This document shows, piece after piece, positions 26,463 through 35,013 of a DNA stretch of 64,000 bases (position 1 is its first letter; each line of letters starts with the position of its first letter). The DNA lies in the NCBI RefSeq assembly GCF_018918185.1, contig NZ_JAHLPZ010000004.1:62001-126000 (forward strand), read 5' to 3'. Made by a program: the position numbers and the translations under genes. This DNA comes from Eubacterium sp. MSJ-21. GTDB taxonomy: Bacteria; Bacillota; Clostridia; Lachnospirales; Lachnospiraceae. The notes under the pieces were generated by a model. That model ran no database searches. It was not told where the DNA came from and worked only from the letters and a program-made list of their open reading frames with translations.

Positions 26463-28352
26463 TTATTCCACATGAAAAAAATCATACACATTCTTTGCGA
26501 CGGATTCCGGAATTCCCGGCACTTCAGCAAGCTCGCCAACCGTCGCTTCTTTGATCTTCCTTATCTCACCAAAATATTTAAGTAGTTGTTTCCTCCGGTT
26601 CTCACCGACTCCCGGTATCTCATCCAGCACGGAATGTACCTGATTCTTACTGCGTAGCTGTCTGTGGTATTCAATCGCAAACCGGTGTGCCTCATCCTGT
26701 AATGCTGTCACCATCAGCATCGCTTCACTGCCCTTTGGAAACTTCACTTCCACATTGTTGTAATATAACCCTCTTGTCCTGTGATTATCATCTTTTACCA
26801 TACCACAGACCGGAATGTCAAGACCCAGACTGTCTAATACCATCAACGCGACATTCACCTGGCCTTTACCACCATCCATCATGATGACATCCGGCAAAAT
26901 ATCCATCTTCTCGTCTGTGAAACGCCTCGACAGCACCTCCTTCATAGATGCATAATCATCCGGTCCGGTTACCGTACGCAGCCGGAATTTTCGATACGCA
27001 TTTTTCTTCGGTTTTCCCTGTTCGAACACAACCATTGATGCCACGGACAATACACCGGAAATATTGGAAATATCAAACGCCTCCATCCGATTCGCTGACG
27101 AAATTCCAAGAAGCTCCGCAATCTCATTTGCTGCACCGACCGTCCGCTTCTCCTGCCGTTTCACGCGTTCCATATCCTGTGCCAGTACCAGTCTTGCATT
27201 TTCAGCTGCCAGATTCAGTATTTTTTTCTTATCACCTTTCTGCGGCACAACAATCTGCACCTTGGATTCGCGCCGTTCGCTCAAATACGCCTCCAGTATC
27301 TCACGTTCCTCCGGCATTTCCGGCACCAGAATCTCCTTTGGCAGATACGGTGTCCCCAAATAAAACTGCTTAATAAAAGCTGTCAGCACCTCCGGTAATC
27401 GTTCCTTACTGTTACCATTCATATGATGATTTTCCCGGCCCAGCAGCTTGCCATCACGCACAAAGAACACTGTCACCACAATGTCTTTCTCGTTCGATGC
27501 ACACGCAATTACGTCCCGGTCTTCCCCGGACGCCTTATTCATCTGCTGTTTGTCCTCAATATGTCGAATGCTTTCAATCAGATCCCGCGTTTCTGCCGCC
27601 TTTTCAAATTCCATCTCCTCTGCCTGTTTTCTCATCTGCTCCTGTAATTCAGAAAGGATATCCTTGTAATTTCCATTCAGGAACGATAATGCTGCCTGCA
27701 CCTGTCTGCCATACTCTTCCTGACTGATTTTTCCATTGCAGGGTGCCTTACACTGTCCGATCTGATAATATAAGCACGGACGTTCTTTTCCAATATCCTG
27801 TGGCAGTCTGCGATTACATGTACGAAGATGATAAAGCTTGTTAATCAGTTCCAGTATATCTTTGACTGCACGCGCATTGGTATATGGTCCGAAATATTTG
27901 GAACGATCCCGTTTCATCGAATGACTGTACAAAAATCGCGGGAACGCCTCTTCTACCGTAACACGGATATACGGGTAGCCTTTGTCATCCGTCATCATCG
28001 TATTATACTTCGGGCGATACTCCTTGATCAGATTACATTCAAGCACAAGCGCTTCCATCTCAGAGCTTGTCACAATATATTCAAAATACGCAATCTGCGA
28101 GACCATCTTTGCAATCTTCGCCGAGCCTCCATGTCCGTGTCCCGTCTGAAAATACTGTCGTACCCGGCTATGCAGACTCACAGCTTTTCCAACATAGAGG
28201 ATATCATCATTTTTGCTGTGCATGATATAGACGCCAGGACTTTTCGGAAGTTTTTTCAGTTCCTCCTCGACATCAAATATATGCTGACTTTCCTCTGCGT
28301 TGTGACTCGCACGATAAATATTTATATTAATTCTCTGTCTTTTTTCTGCCAT
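26463..28352 (-). CDS. uvrC: excinuclease ABC subunit C
   Basis: A 629-residue UvrC making the two incisions in nucleotide-excision repair. The GIY-YIG domain (GVYIMHSKNDDILYVGKA, about 40-57) makes the 3' cut. The UVR motif (EEMEFEKAAETRDLIESI, about 230) binds UvrB, the RNase-H-like domain (EAFDISNISG, about 410, with the later MMDGGKGQ) makes the 5' cut, and the C-terminus carries a double helix-hairpin-helix (IPGVGENRRKQLL and VPGIPESVAKNVY). There is an extra N-terminal stretch of about 25 residues before LPKSPGVY. The ribosome site is weak. Its uvrA/uvrB partners are not in the window. Confidence 0.97.
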   Translation of the reverse strand: MAEKRQRININIYRASHNAEESQHIFDVEEELKKLPKSPGVYIMHSKNDDILYVGKAVSLHSRVRQYFQTGHGHGGSAKIAKMVSQIAYFEYIVTSSEMEALVLECNLIKEYRPKYNTMMTDDKGYPYIRVTVEEAFPRFLYSHSMKRDRSKYFGPYTNARAVKDILELINKLYHLRTCNRRLPQDIGKERPCLYYQIGQCKAPCNGKISQEEYGRQVQAALSFLNGNYKDILSELQEQMRKQAEEMEFEKAAETRDLIESIRHIEDKQQMNKASGEDRDVIACASNEKDIVVTVFFVRDGKLLGRENHHMNGNSKERLPEVLTAFIKQFYLGTPYLPKEILVPEMPEEREILEAYLSERRESKVQIVVPQKGDKKKILNLAAENARLVLAQDMERVKRQEKRTVGAANEIAELLGISSANRMEAFDISNISGVLSVASMVVFEQGKPKKNAYRKFRLRTVTGPDDYASMKEVLSRRFTDEKMDILPDVIMMDGGKGQVNVALMVLDSLGLDIPVCGMVKDDNHRTRGLYYNNVEVKFPKGSEAMLMVTALQDEAHRFAIEYHRQLRSKNQVHSVLDEIPGVGENRRKQLLKYFGEIRKIKEATVGELAEVPGIPESVAKNVYDFFHVE

Positions 28353-28411
28353 ATACTGTTCTCATCCATTTTTTAATTGCATTCATATCAAAGGCGTCCA
28401 GAATAAAATTA

Positions 28412-28434
28412 GGAGGTATCCATAAGATACCTCC
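28412..28434 (-). terminator. terminator of the 697-residue orphan gene
   Basis: Minus strand ggaggtatc, 5-nt loop, gatacctcc then TAATTTTATT. It lies 33 bp past the stop codon. Confidence 0.75.
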
Positions 28435-28466
28435 CGCTTTATGATAAAGGTTTTTTTGTGGTCTGA

Positions 28467-30560
28467 TTATAAAAGATCTGCGCGAAGCTTCTTAATGACA
28501 GTCAACGTCTTGTTACGAAGTTCTTCTGCCTCGTACAACTGCAACATAGAGTTCTTATCCAGCTTCGCATCTACAACTGAATTCAACCAGTCATTTACAT
28601 ACGCCTGTACATACTTCACGTTTGCATCGGACTTGTCTTTCAAGGTCACGATGATGTTGTTCAAGTTCTCGATTACAGTCGGCTGAAGCGTTGTGTTATT
28701 GTTCTGTGTCTGCGCACCCTCGTCGGATAACTCGATAACCTTACCTGTCTTTGTGATAATGACTTTCTTATTCGGAGAGGATTCTGAGCGGGATGAGTTT
28801 CCACCCTTTCTGTCAAGGAGTTTCTCAACTACCTTGATCAGGCATACAACACTGTATGTAGCTTCCTCTGGTGTCTGCTGATCATTGCCCTTATCCTCAT
28901 ACTGATTCCACAACCACTCAGACTTTAAAAGCATCTCTTCTATCTTTGTATCGGACAACAGCTTCTGTAAATCCGGATCCATAGCAGGAGCAGAATTCTT
29001 ACCAAAGAACTTACCACCGGTCTGCGGAACTTCGTTCTTCTTATATTTTGCCGGAACTACGATCTCTGCATAAGTCTTAATCAACTGTTTTTCCGCAATC
29101 TTTGGATCATAGTTATTGTTGATAATATTGATCTTTCCACTGTTCAAGCCATTGCTGATCATATCTTCTGCAGTCATAAATACGAGTGCCTTCTGACGAT
29201 CATCAATCATCTGCTTAATCTCATAATTCGTCTTAGACTTCTCAAGAATAGAATTCTTACGAACCTTAAATGCCTTAATCTTCTCCTTTACACTGAAGAA
29301 CAGCTTGAGCAGAGAAGGATTTGCATTGACATAATTTCCAATCCATGTAAGCTCTACATACTGATGCTCAATCTTGTTTGAAATCTCATATACATTGTAA
29401 CCATCAAAAATAACATTCAATGTTGTGTAGAGCAAATCGAGAATCTCATACTTTTCTTCCCATGACTTGTTAGAATTATCCTGATTTACCAGATCCTTGA
29501 TTCCACACTCATAGAACACAAGGTTATACTCATACAGACCCTCAAAAATATTATGCTTGTCACTCAAGGCAGCACCTGCGCCAAGAATCTGTAGATTCTT
29601 CTTCATGTTTGGCTCGTTTTCAATATAAAGATATACTTTTCTTACAAACGAAGACACTTCTGAAATCAATGTATCGATACGCTTGTTGTAAATCTCCTGC
29701 TTTGAGATTGCGTTGATAACACTTCTGCTCAATACCGTTGTATCAGCTGCTGAGTTCGTGTTACGGATCAATTCCTTAAAGCTCTCATAAACTGACATAT
29801 TGTCAATTGGAATATACTCAGCATTCAATCCGTAAAACTCAAATGCCTTGCTGTATTCCTTGTTATGGATATACGCATTGAACAGTCCGATTGAGAACTG
29901 TATCTTGTAATCATTTCCTACATGCGGATCTTCTACCACATAGTCAAACAATACTTCCAGATTATTCATGTATGCATCTGAATTTGCATCGTCTGCCGGA
30001 AGTCCCATCTCCATGATAACATTGATCAGATCAAGGTATCCCATGATTGCCTTATCAAAGTTCTTCGGTCTGTCATCATCCTCTAAAATCTGATAGCTCA
30101 GATTAATAAGCAATGGCGCAATACGCTCACCGATCAGACGCATTGCATCGCCGAAGCACTCTCTCTGATACAGATAAATCAGCCAGATGCTGTAACGATA
30201 AATACCGGATGTACTGATAGGTGCATCCACATCCAGCGGATCAATATCTCCATACACAAATTTGAACAGCGGTTCAATCCACTCTTCAATCTCATATCGT
30301 CCGGTTGCTTTAATATTGGTATCTACAAATTCACCCAATTCATAAAGCTTTGTACACTGTGCTTTTACATCGTCATCGACCATCATATTCTTGAGGTCGA
30401 AATTGCTGTCCTTCAAATAGTCAATAACCAAAGCATAAAAGCCATCTTCTACCTGGTCATTCAGGAAACGGATCAGCAGTCCTTTATTATTGGATGCCGC
30501 AATCGTAAGGACATTGCTGTCAGAACCTGCTGTAATATTTGCTGGTAATGCCATTGCCAT
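28467..30560 (-). CDS. large soluble protein of unknown function
   Basis: A 697-residue acidic, mainly alpha-helical protein that I do not recognise. It has no signal peptide and no convincing membrane helix. Residues 1-480 look like a continuous helical-repeat scaffold. A basic linker follows (about 495-530, PAKYKKNEVPQTGGKFFGKNSAPAMDP), then a helical block and a low-complexity segment RKGGNSSRSESSPNKK (about 600) before a final helical domain. The linker and Ser-rich segment suggest a multidomain adaptor. GGGGGTAT precedes the ATG (or ATG two codons on). It has its own promoter and terminator, so it is a single-gene unit beside uvrC. Confidence 0.8.
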   Translation of the reverse strand: MAMALPANITAGSDSNVLTIAASNNKGLLIRFLNDQVEDGFYALVIDYLKDSNFDLKNMMVDDDVKAQCTKLYELGEFVDTNIKATGRYEIEEWIEPLFKFVYGDIDPLDVDAPISTSGIYRYSIWLIYLYQRECFGDAMRLIGERIAPLLINLSYQILEDDDRPKNFDKAIMGYLDLINVIMEMGLPADDANSDAYMNNLEVLFDYVVEDPHVGNDYKIQFSIGLFNAYIHNKEYSKAFEFYGLNAEYIPIDNMSVYESFKELIRNTNSAADTTVLSRSVINAISKQEIYNKRIDTLISEVSSFVRKVYLYIENEPNMKKNLQILGAGAALSDKHNIFEGLYEYNLVFYECGIKDLVNQDNSNKSWEEKYEILDLLYTTLNVIFDGYNVYEISNKIEHQYVELTWIGNYVNANPSLLKLFFSVKEKIKAFKVRKNSILEKSKTNYEIKQMIDDRQKALVFMTAEDMISNGLNSGKINIINNNYDPKIAEKQLIKTYAEIVVPAKYKKNEVPQTGGKFFGKNSAPAMDPDLQKLLSDTKIEEMLLKSEWLWNQYEDKGNDQQTPEEATYSVVCLIKVVEKLLDRKGGNSSRSESSPNKKVIITKTGKVIELSDEGAQTQNNNTTLQPTVIENLNNIIVTLKDKSDANVKYVQAYVNDWLNSVVDAKLDKNSMLQLYEAEELRNKTLTVIKKLRADLL

Positions 30561-30594
30561 ATACCCCCTTGTAATTGAATTTCACTACTTCGAT

Positions 30595-30622
30595 TTTATA
30601 ACAAAATGCGCGACAAAGTCAA
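30595..30622 (-). promoter_or_regulatory. promoter of the 697-residue orphan gene
   Basis: TTGACT (30622-30617), 16-bp spacer, TATAAA (30600-30595). The upstream region repeats gacaaag/ctttgtc words (30612-30634) that could be an operator. Confidence 0.65.
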
Positions 30623-30728
30623 CCTTCGCTTTGTCAATAATTCATAATTAGCATTGTGCATAATTGACAAAGCTTTTTCGACAAATGTCCGGCATTTTTT
30701 TATCCATTTTGTACAATCCTGCACAATT

Positions 30729-32552
30729 CTATCCTACCTCAAACCCTGCCATACGGAGGATCGCCCGTGCATTCGTCGTCGTACATCTGCCATCGCGGAT
30801 CTTATAATCAAACCGTAGTTCATCGCCTTCATAATATTCCTGAAAATGATAATTCACAGCAGGTGTCTGATTCCGGTCTGTAATATTACAAAGTTCAAAA
30901 TCATGTGTGGAGACAACCGTCATACAATGGGTTCCCGCAAGCTTTGTAATAACCTCCGTCGCACCGACGATCCGGTCCGCAGAATTTGTTCCTTTGAAAA
31001 TCTCATCAATCAGGCAGAGCATCGGCTTGTCCTCTTTCCGGTATCCCGCCATATCCTTAATTCGTAAAATCTCTGCATAAAATGTTGAAATTCCATGTGC
31101 CACATCATCCTTGACACGCATGGATGTGAAAATCCGCATATATGATGCATGCAGGGCTTCCGCGCAAACCGGAGCCCCAAGATACGAAAGCACCAGATTA
31201 ACTGCAACTGTACGAAGAAATGTCGTCTTCCCTGACATATTTGATCCTGTAATAATTGTAATGCCATCCTTCAGGCATACATCATTGCCCTGTGCCTGAT
31301 CCGGTAGCAGTAACGGATGATACAGATTTTTACCTTCCAAATGTACCCTGTTTCCACTATAATCAATCGTACTATCGCCGGTTTCCCGCACCATACCAAG
31401 CACTGAAAAACTCATCAGTTCCTCAAGCTTTCCGATCATATCCGAACAGCCGGCGACCTGCGATCCATATGTTTTTTTCCAACGGGAAACAACCGCCGCA
31501 AGCTGATAGTCCCAGAGGAAAAATCCACACAAAATCTGATGCACTAACGGATTAAAGGAAATGTTATAGGCCTGCCCGATGGCTTTTAATTTGTGATACG
31601 CGCGAACGGCTCCCGTTGCTCCGCCGGCATGCTGCTGCATATCAGAAAGTACCGCACTCTGGAACTCCTGTTTTGCAATCAGCGAAAGCATCACTTCATA
31701 TTCTCCACTTACCGCACCTGCATATGAAACCGGCTGGATAATGGCATCCGTCATAAACCTGGTCAGCCACGAAATCACAATCAAAACAAGAAAACCAATC
31801 AATGGAACGCCATAAGAGATCACGCCTGCCAGAAACAATGCCAGACTTACAATCTCACATACCGGAAATACAAATCGTAATATATGTGCAAATACAGGAA
31901 GCTTTCCCTGTGCCGGATCTCCGCAGAAATCCTCAAACGCCTCTGCATCAAACTTCTCTTTTTCCGATTCCATTTTTCGTCCGGCTGTCTCAAATTCAAC
32001 CGCAAACTCCGGTTTTCCAGCAAGCTCCAGTATCGCCGTATGTCGCTGATCCCGCTCCGAACTGTCTATATATCTCGTTGTAAGATGATTAGCCAAAAAC
32101 TGTTTTCCCTTATCTGTATGGCACACAGAAATCATCTGATACAGAGAATTTTCTCCAAGCAGATCAATATCCGCAGCAACACAATCATCTTCCCGCAGAT
32201 AAGTGGTTCCTTTTTCCTCAAACTTACGCCAGCCATCTGTATACCGGTTGCAGTACCGTTTGCAGACCTCCCATTTTTCCGACAGCAGTTCCTGACGTTC
32301 CGCAACAACGTTATGCCATTTCACAAGTAAAACAAAACCAATCAAAAACATTGCTCCTACGATCAGCAGCAATGTTGCATATGTCTTTTCTTTTTCTGTG
32401 ACTCCAATGATCAAGGCAGCTGCGCCAATCAAAAATGCAAGAATCCGCAACGTGGAAATTCTTCCAAACAAACGATCCGCATCTTCCTTTTTCTTTTGAT
32501 AGTCGAGCGTCCACTGTTCAAACTGTTTCCGATTTTCACTTACTGTCAACAT
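30729..32552 (-). CDS. membrane-anchored MutS-like ATPase
   Basis: A 607-residue protein with the MutS-type ABC ATPase domain at the C-terminus: Walker A GSNMSGKTTFLR (about 418-429), the DDVAHGISTFYAEILRIK signature region, Walker B LCLIDEIFKGTNSADR and the His of VVSTHDFEL. The mismatch-recognition domains of true MutS are absent. Instead there are two membrane-helix pairs (about 32-75 and 215-265) and a reduced core domain. The protein is probably tethered to the membrane and unlikely to do classical mismatch repair. Such short MutS relatives are common in Firmicutes and unstudied. It overlaps the upstream small membrane-protein gene by 17 bp, indicating coupling. Confidence 0.85.
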   Translation of the reverse strand: MLTVSENRKQFEQWTLDYQKKKEDADRLFGRISTLRILAFLIGAAALIIGVTEKEKTYATLLLIVGAMFLIGFVLLVKWHNVVAERQELLSEKWEVCKRYCNRYTDGWRKFEEKGTTYLREDDCVAADIDLLGENSLYQMISVCHTDKGKQFLANHLTTRYIDSSERDQRHTAILELAGKPEFAVEFETAGRKMESEKEKFDAEAFEDFCGDPAQGKLPVFAHILRFVFPVCEIVSLALFLAGVISYGVPLIGFLVLIVISWLTRFMTDAIIQPVSYAGAVSGEYEVMLSLIAKQEFQSAVLSDMQQHAGGATGAVRAYHKLKAIGQAYNISFNPLVHQILCGFFLWDYQLAAVVSRWKKTYGSQVAGCSDMIGKLEELMSFSVLGMVRETGDSTIDYSGNRVHLEGKNLYHPLLLPDQAQGNDVCLKDGITIITGSNMSGKTTFLRTVAVNLVLSYLGAPVCAEALHASYMRIFTSMRVKDDVAHGISTFYAEILRIKDMAGYRKEDKPMLCLIDEIFKGTNSADRIVGATEVITKLAGTHCMTVVSTHDFELCNITDRNQTPAVNYHFQEYYEGDELRFDYKIRDGRCTTTNARAILRMAGFEVG

Positions 32553-32748
32553 GCTTCTTTTCTTCCTCTTTTTCCTCTTTTTTCCTTGTGATCACCATCT
32601 TAAAAAAGATTACTATGAAAACCCCTGCAGCAATAATACTCAGGATTCCTAATGTAGTTTGGTCTAAGAAAACCAGTGCTATTCCAACAAGTGCGATTAA
32701 AATCGCACAGGTAAGAAAATTCTTCTCAGTTTCTTTTAAATTCTTCAT
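32536..32748 (-). CDS. small two-helix membrane protein
   Basis: A 70-residue protein with two hydrophobic helices (about 12-30 and 33-52) and a highly charged C-terminus (KKEEKEEEKKHVDSK). GGAGGATGATATAAA precedes the ATG, and its 3' end overlaps the start of the MutS-like gene. A TTGCCT-17-TAGACT promoter candidate lies near 32785. The tight coupling suggests it assists or anchors the MutS-like ATPase. No family recognised. Confidence 0.75.
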   Translation of the reverse strand: MKNLKETEKNFLTCAILIALVGIALVFLDQTTLGILSIIAAGVFIVIFFKMVITRKKEEKEEEKKHVDSK

Positions 32749-32865
32749 TTTATATCATCCTCCGGACTTTTTTATTATCTTTTAGTCTACCATATCATAC
32801 AGGGCAAGGCAAAGGAATAATTCTAAACTTTCTGTGAACCGCAGATTTCTATTTGCTTTTTATTA

Positions 32866-32895
32866 TTGCATGTATTAGAATAGTCTTTATATAAT
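32866..32895 (+). promoter_or_regulatory. promoter of the acidic anchored protein gene
   Basis: TTGCAT, 18-bp spacer, TATAAT; about 40 bp ahead of the start codon at 32937. Confidence 0.6.
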
Positions 32896-32936
32896 TGTGG
32901 TAAAATATAGATAATTATGGAAAAGGAGATTGAGAC

Positions 32937-33287
32937 ATGGGTAAGTTTTTTAAGGGTGTCGTAAAATTTACAGTTGCCGCAGCCGCAGTTGGCGGTCTGT
33001 GCTATGCATTCAAGGACAAGATCAAAGAATCTAAGGTATATCAGGATAACAATGTTGATGAGAAGATCAACAAAGTAAAAACTACGATCAAAGACAAGAT
33101 GCCAAAGATCTTTGACAACGAAGATGATATCGAGGAGGATGATCTGTTTGCAGACGATCTGGATCTTGAAATGGAAGATGCCGATCGTGATTATGTGACG
33201 ATTAATCCGGATGATTCCGAAAAATCCGAGGATGCTGCAGCAGAAGAACCTGCTGAAGAAAAGGCTGAGGATGCTGACGCTGAGTAA
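32937..33287 (+). CDS. small N-anchored acidic protein of unknown function
   Basis: A 116-residue protein: a short hydrophobic N-terminal segment (VVKFTVAAAAVGGLCYAF, about 8-25), a basic/helical part to about 55, and a strongly acidic, Glu/Asp/Ala-rich tail (about 60-116). It resembles the YtxH-like style of one-helix proteins with charged tails but has no named family that I recognise. AAAAGGAGATTGAGAC precedes the ATG. It is a monocistronic unit with promoter and terminator. The long minus-strand frame opposite it is a composition shadow. Confidence 0.7.
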   Translation: MGKFFKGVVKFTVAAAAVGGLCYAFKDKIKESKVYQDNNVDEKINKVKTTIKDKMPKIFDNEDDIEEDDLFADDLDLEMEDADRDYVTINPDDSEKSEDAAAEEPAEEKAEDADAE

Positions 33288-33342
33288 TTGCCGAGAATCC
33301 GACATTCTTATATTTCAGATGCAGCAGCTTGCATGGAAGAGC

Positions 33343-33388
33343 AAAAAGTTCGATGAGACAATGAATGTTTCATCGAACTTTTTCTTTT
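33343..33388. terminator. bidirectional terminator between the acidic protein gene and aroA
   Basis: aaaaagttcgatga, 13-nt loop, tcatcgaacttttt, then ctttt. Convergent genes end on both sides. Confidence 0.88.
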
Positions 33389-33448
33389 AGCTGCAACGTG
33401 CAACACTTTCTATGTATTGGCATTGTATGCCTAATTTATTTGTCTGTT

Positions 33449-34729
33449 CTACATTTTTACCAGCTTGCGCATATCTTCATAGAATCCCGGATACGAAATA
33501 TCAACACATTCTGCGCCGGTAATCTCCGTCTCGCCATCTGCGTTCATCGCAGCAACCGCAAAACTCATCGCCACCCGATGGTCGAGATGACTGTCGATTA
33601 TGGCTCCATGAAGTGGTCTGTCACCGCGGATAATCATACCATCTTCGGTTGCCTCAATATCTGCTCCCATTTTTTTCAGGTTATCTACCATAACATCAAT
33701 CCGGTTTGATTCTTTTACTTTCAATTCTGCCGCATCTTTGATGATCGTCTCACCCTCTGCAAAACAGGCAAGAATCGCAATCGTCGGGATTTCATCAATC
33801 AGAGTTGGGATTACTTCCCCGCCAACGACACAGCCTTTCAAATCCGAGGTACGCACTGTCACATCCGCCGTTGGCTCACCGATCTCTCCAGATGTCTTCT
33901 CGACTGTTACATCAGCACCCATATCCGAAAGCACGCGCAGGATACCATCCCGTGTCGGGTTGATTCCTACATTTTTCACGGTCACACAGCTATTTGGTGT
34001 GATTGCCGCTGCCACAAAGAAATACGTTGCCGAAGAAATATCTCCCGGCACAATTACCTTTTTCGCATACAGTTCCTCTGCCGGTTTCACATACACAGTC
34101 TTTCCTGCTGTACGAATGTCCACGCCAAATTCTTCAAACATCAGCTCGGTGTGGTTCCGGCTCACTTCCGGTTCTGTCACAGATGTTTCGCCATCCGCAT
34201 AAAGTCCGGCAAGCAGAATCGCTGATTTGACCTGTGCCGAAGCGACCGGCGAATCGTAGTGGATCCCATGCAGATTCGTGCCATGAATCTCAAGTGGTGT
34301 ACAATCATTTCCACGTAAGCTCCGGATATCTGCCCCCATCTGGGAAAGCGGTACGATAATACGCTTCATCGGGCGTTTCTGAATCGACGCATCGCCATTG
34401 ACTGTTGATACAAATGGCTGTGCTGCAAGGATGCCTGACATCAGCCGCGTCGTTGTTCCACTGTTTCCAACATCCAGCACAGAATCCGGTGCCATCAGCC
34501 CATGCAGGCCTCTTCCATGCACCAATACCTTATCACCGTTGTTCTCAATCTCAACCCCCATTTTCCGGAAGCAGGCGATTGAAGACAGGCAATCGGCGCC
34601 TTGCAAAAATCCTTCTACCTCTGTATTGCCTTTCGCAATGGAACCAAGCATAATACTTCTGTGTGAAATGGACTTGTCTCCCGGCACTGCTACTTCTCCG
34701 GAAAGTCCATGAACTCTTGATAATTTCAT
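33449..34729 (-). CDS. aroA: 3-phosphoshikimate 1-carboxyvinyltransferase (EPSP synthase)
   Basis: A 426-residue EPSP synthase, the sixth shikimate-pathway step (shikimate-3-phosphate plus PEP). Blocks seen: VPGDKSISHRSIMLGSIAKG (PEP-binding Lys and Arg, about 17-36), LDVGNSGTTTRLMSGILAAQ (about 85-104) and LKVKESNRIDVMVDNLKKMG (about 335). The GNSGTTTR loop rather than GNAGTAMR suggests a class II-like, glyphosate-tolerant enzyme, which would need testing. It is a single gene with a leader of about 150 nt. Confidence 0.96.
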   Translation of the reverse strand: MKLSRVHGLSGEVAVPGDKSISHRSIMLGSIAKGNTEVEGFLQGADCLSSIACFRKMGVEIENNGDKVLVHGRGLHGLMAPDSVLDVGNSGTTTRLMSGILAAQPFVSTVNGDASIQKRPMKRIIVPLSQMGADIRSLRGNDCTPLEIHGTNLHGIHYDSPVASAQVKSAILLAGLYADGETSVTEPEVSRNHTELMFEEFGVDIRTAGKTVYVKPAEELYAKKVIVPGDISSATYFFVAAAITPNSCVTVKNVGINPTRDGILRVLSDMGADVTVEKTSGEIGEPTADVTVRTSDLKGCVVGGEVIPTLIDEIPTIAILACFAEGETIIKDAAELKVKESNRIDVMVDNLKKMGADIEATEDGMIIRGDRPLHGAIIDSHLDHRVAMSFAVAAMNADGETEITGAECVDISYPGFYEDMRKLVKM

Positions 34730-34887
34730 AATATTCTCTCTTTCTGTATGTCTGATTTTATCTAAATAAATATCGCATATCCTGCCCCCGGAACGAACGC
34801 CGCTCAGGTTAATCCCATTTCATAAATCCAGAATCACCTCATGTTTCCATCTTCATGTACGAACGTATTGTTATAAAAATCTACATC

Positions 34888-34916
34888 ATTATAGCACGGC
34901 TTGTTTCCCGCAACAA
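34888..34916 (-). promoter_or_regulatory. promoter of aroA
   Basis: TTGTTG (34916-34911), 17-bp spacer, TATAAT (34893-34888) with an extended TGC. The leader (34730-34881) shows no riboswitch that I recognise. Confidence 0.7.
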
Positions 34917-35013
34917 CTGATTTACGTACCGTTTTGCACACAGCCGCGTATTGTACGCTTATTATTTGTCGTGTTATTTTGTCTTGATGCACATACGTGA
35001 ATTCGGATTACGA

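Noticed and set aside
32823-33305. 160-codon minus-strand frame opposite the small acidic protein gene
   Set aside because: The plus-strand gene has promoter, ribosome site and terminator; the minus frame is its antisense shadow and has no ribosome site.
17347-34812. Shared gctcaggtta words at 17351 and 34803
   Set aside because: Only about 10-12 bases match and the flanks differ, which can be chance.
34730-34881. aroA leader considered as a riboswitch
   Set aside because: No conserved core of a known riboswitch class or T-box sequence could be seen.
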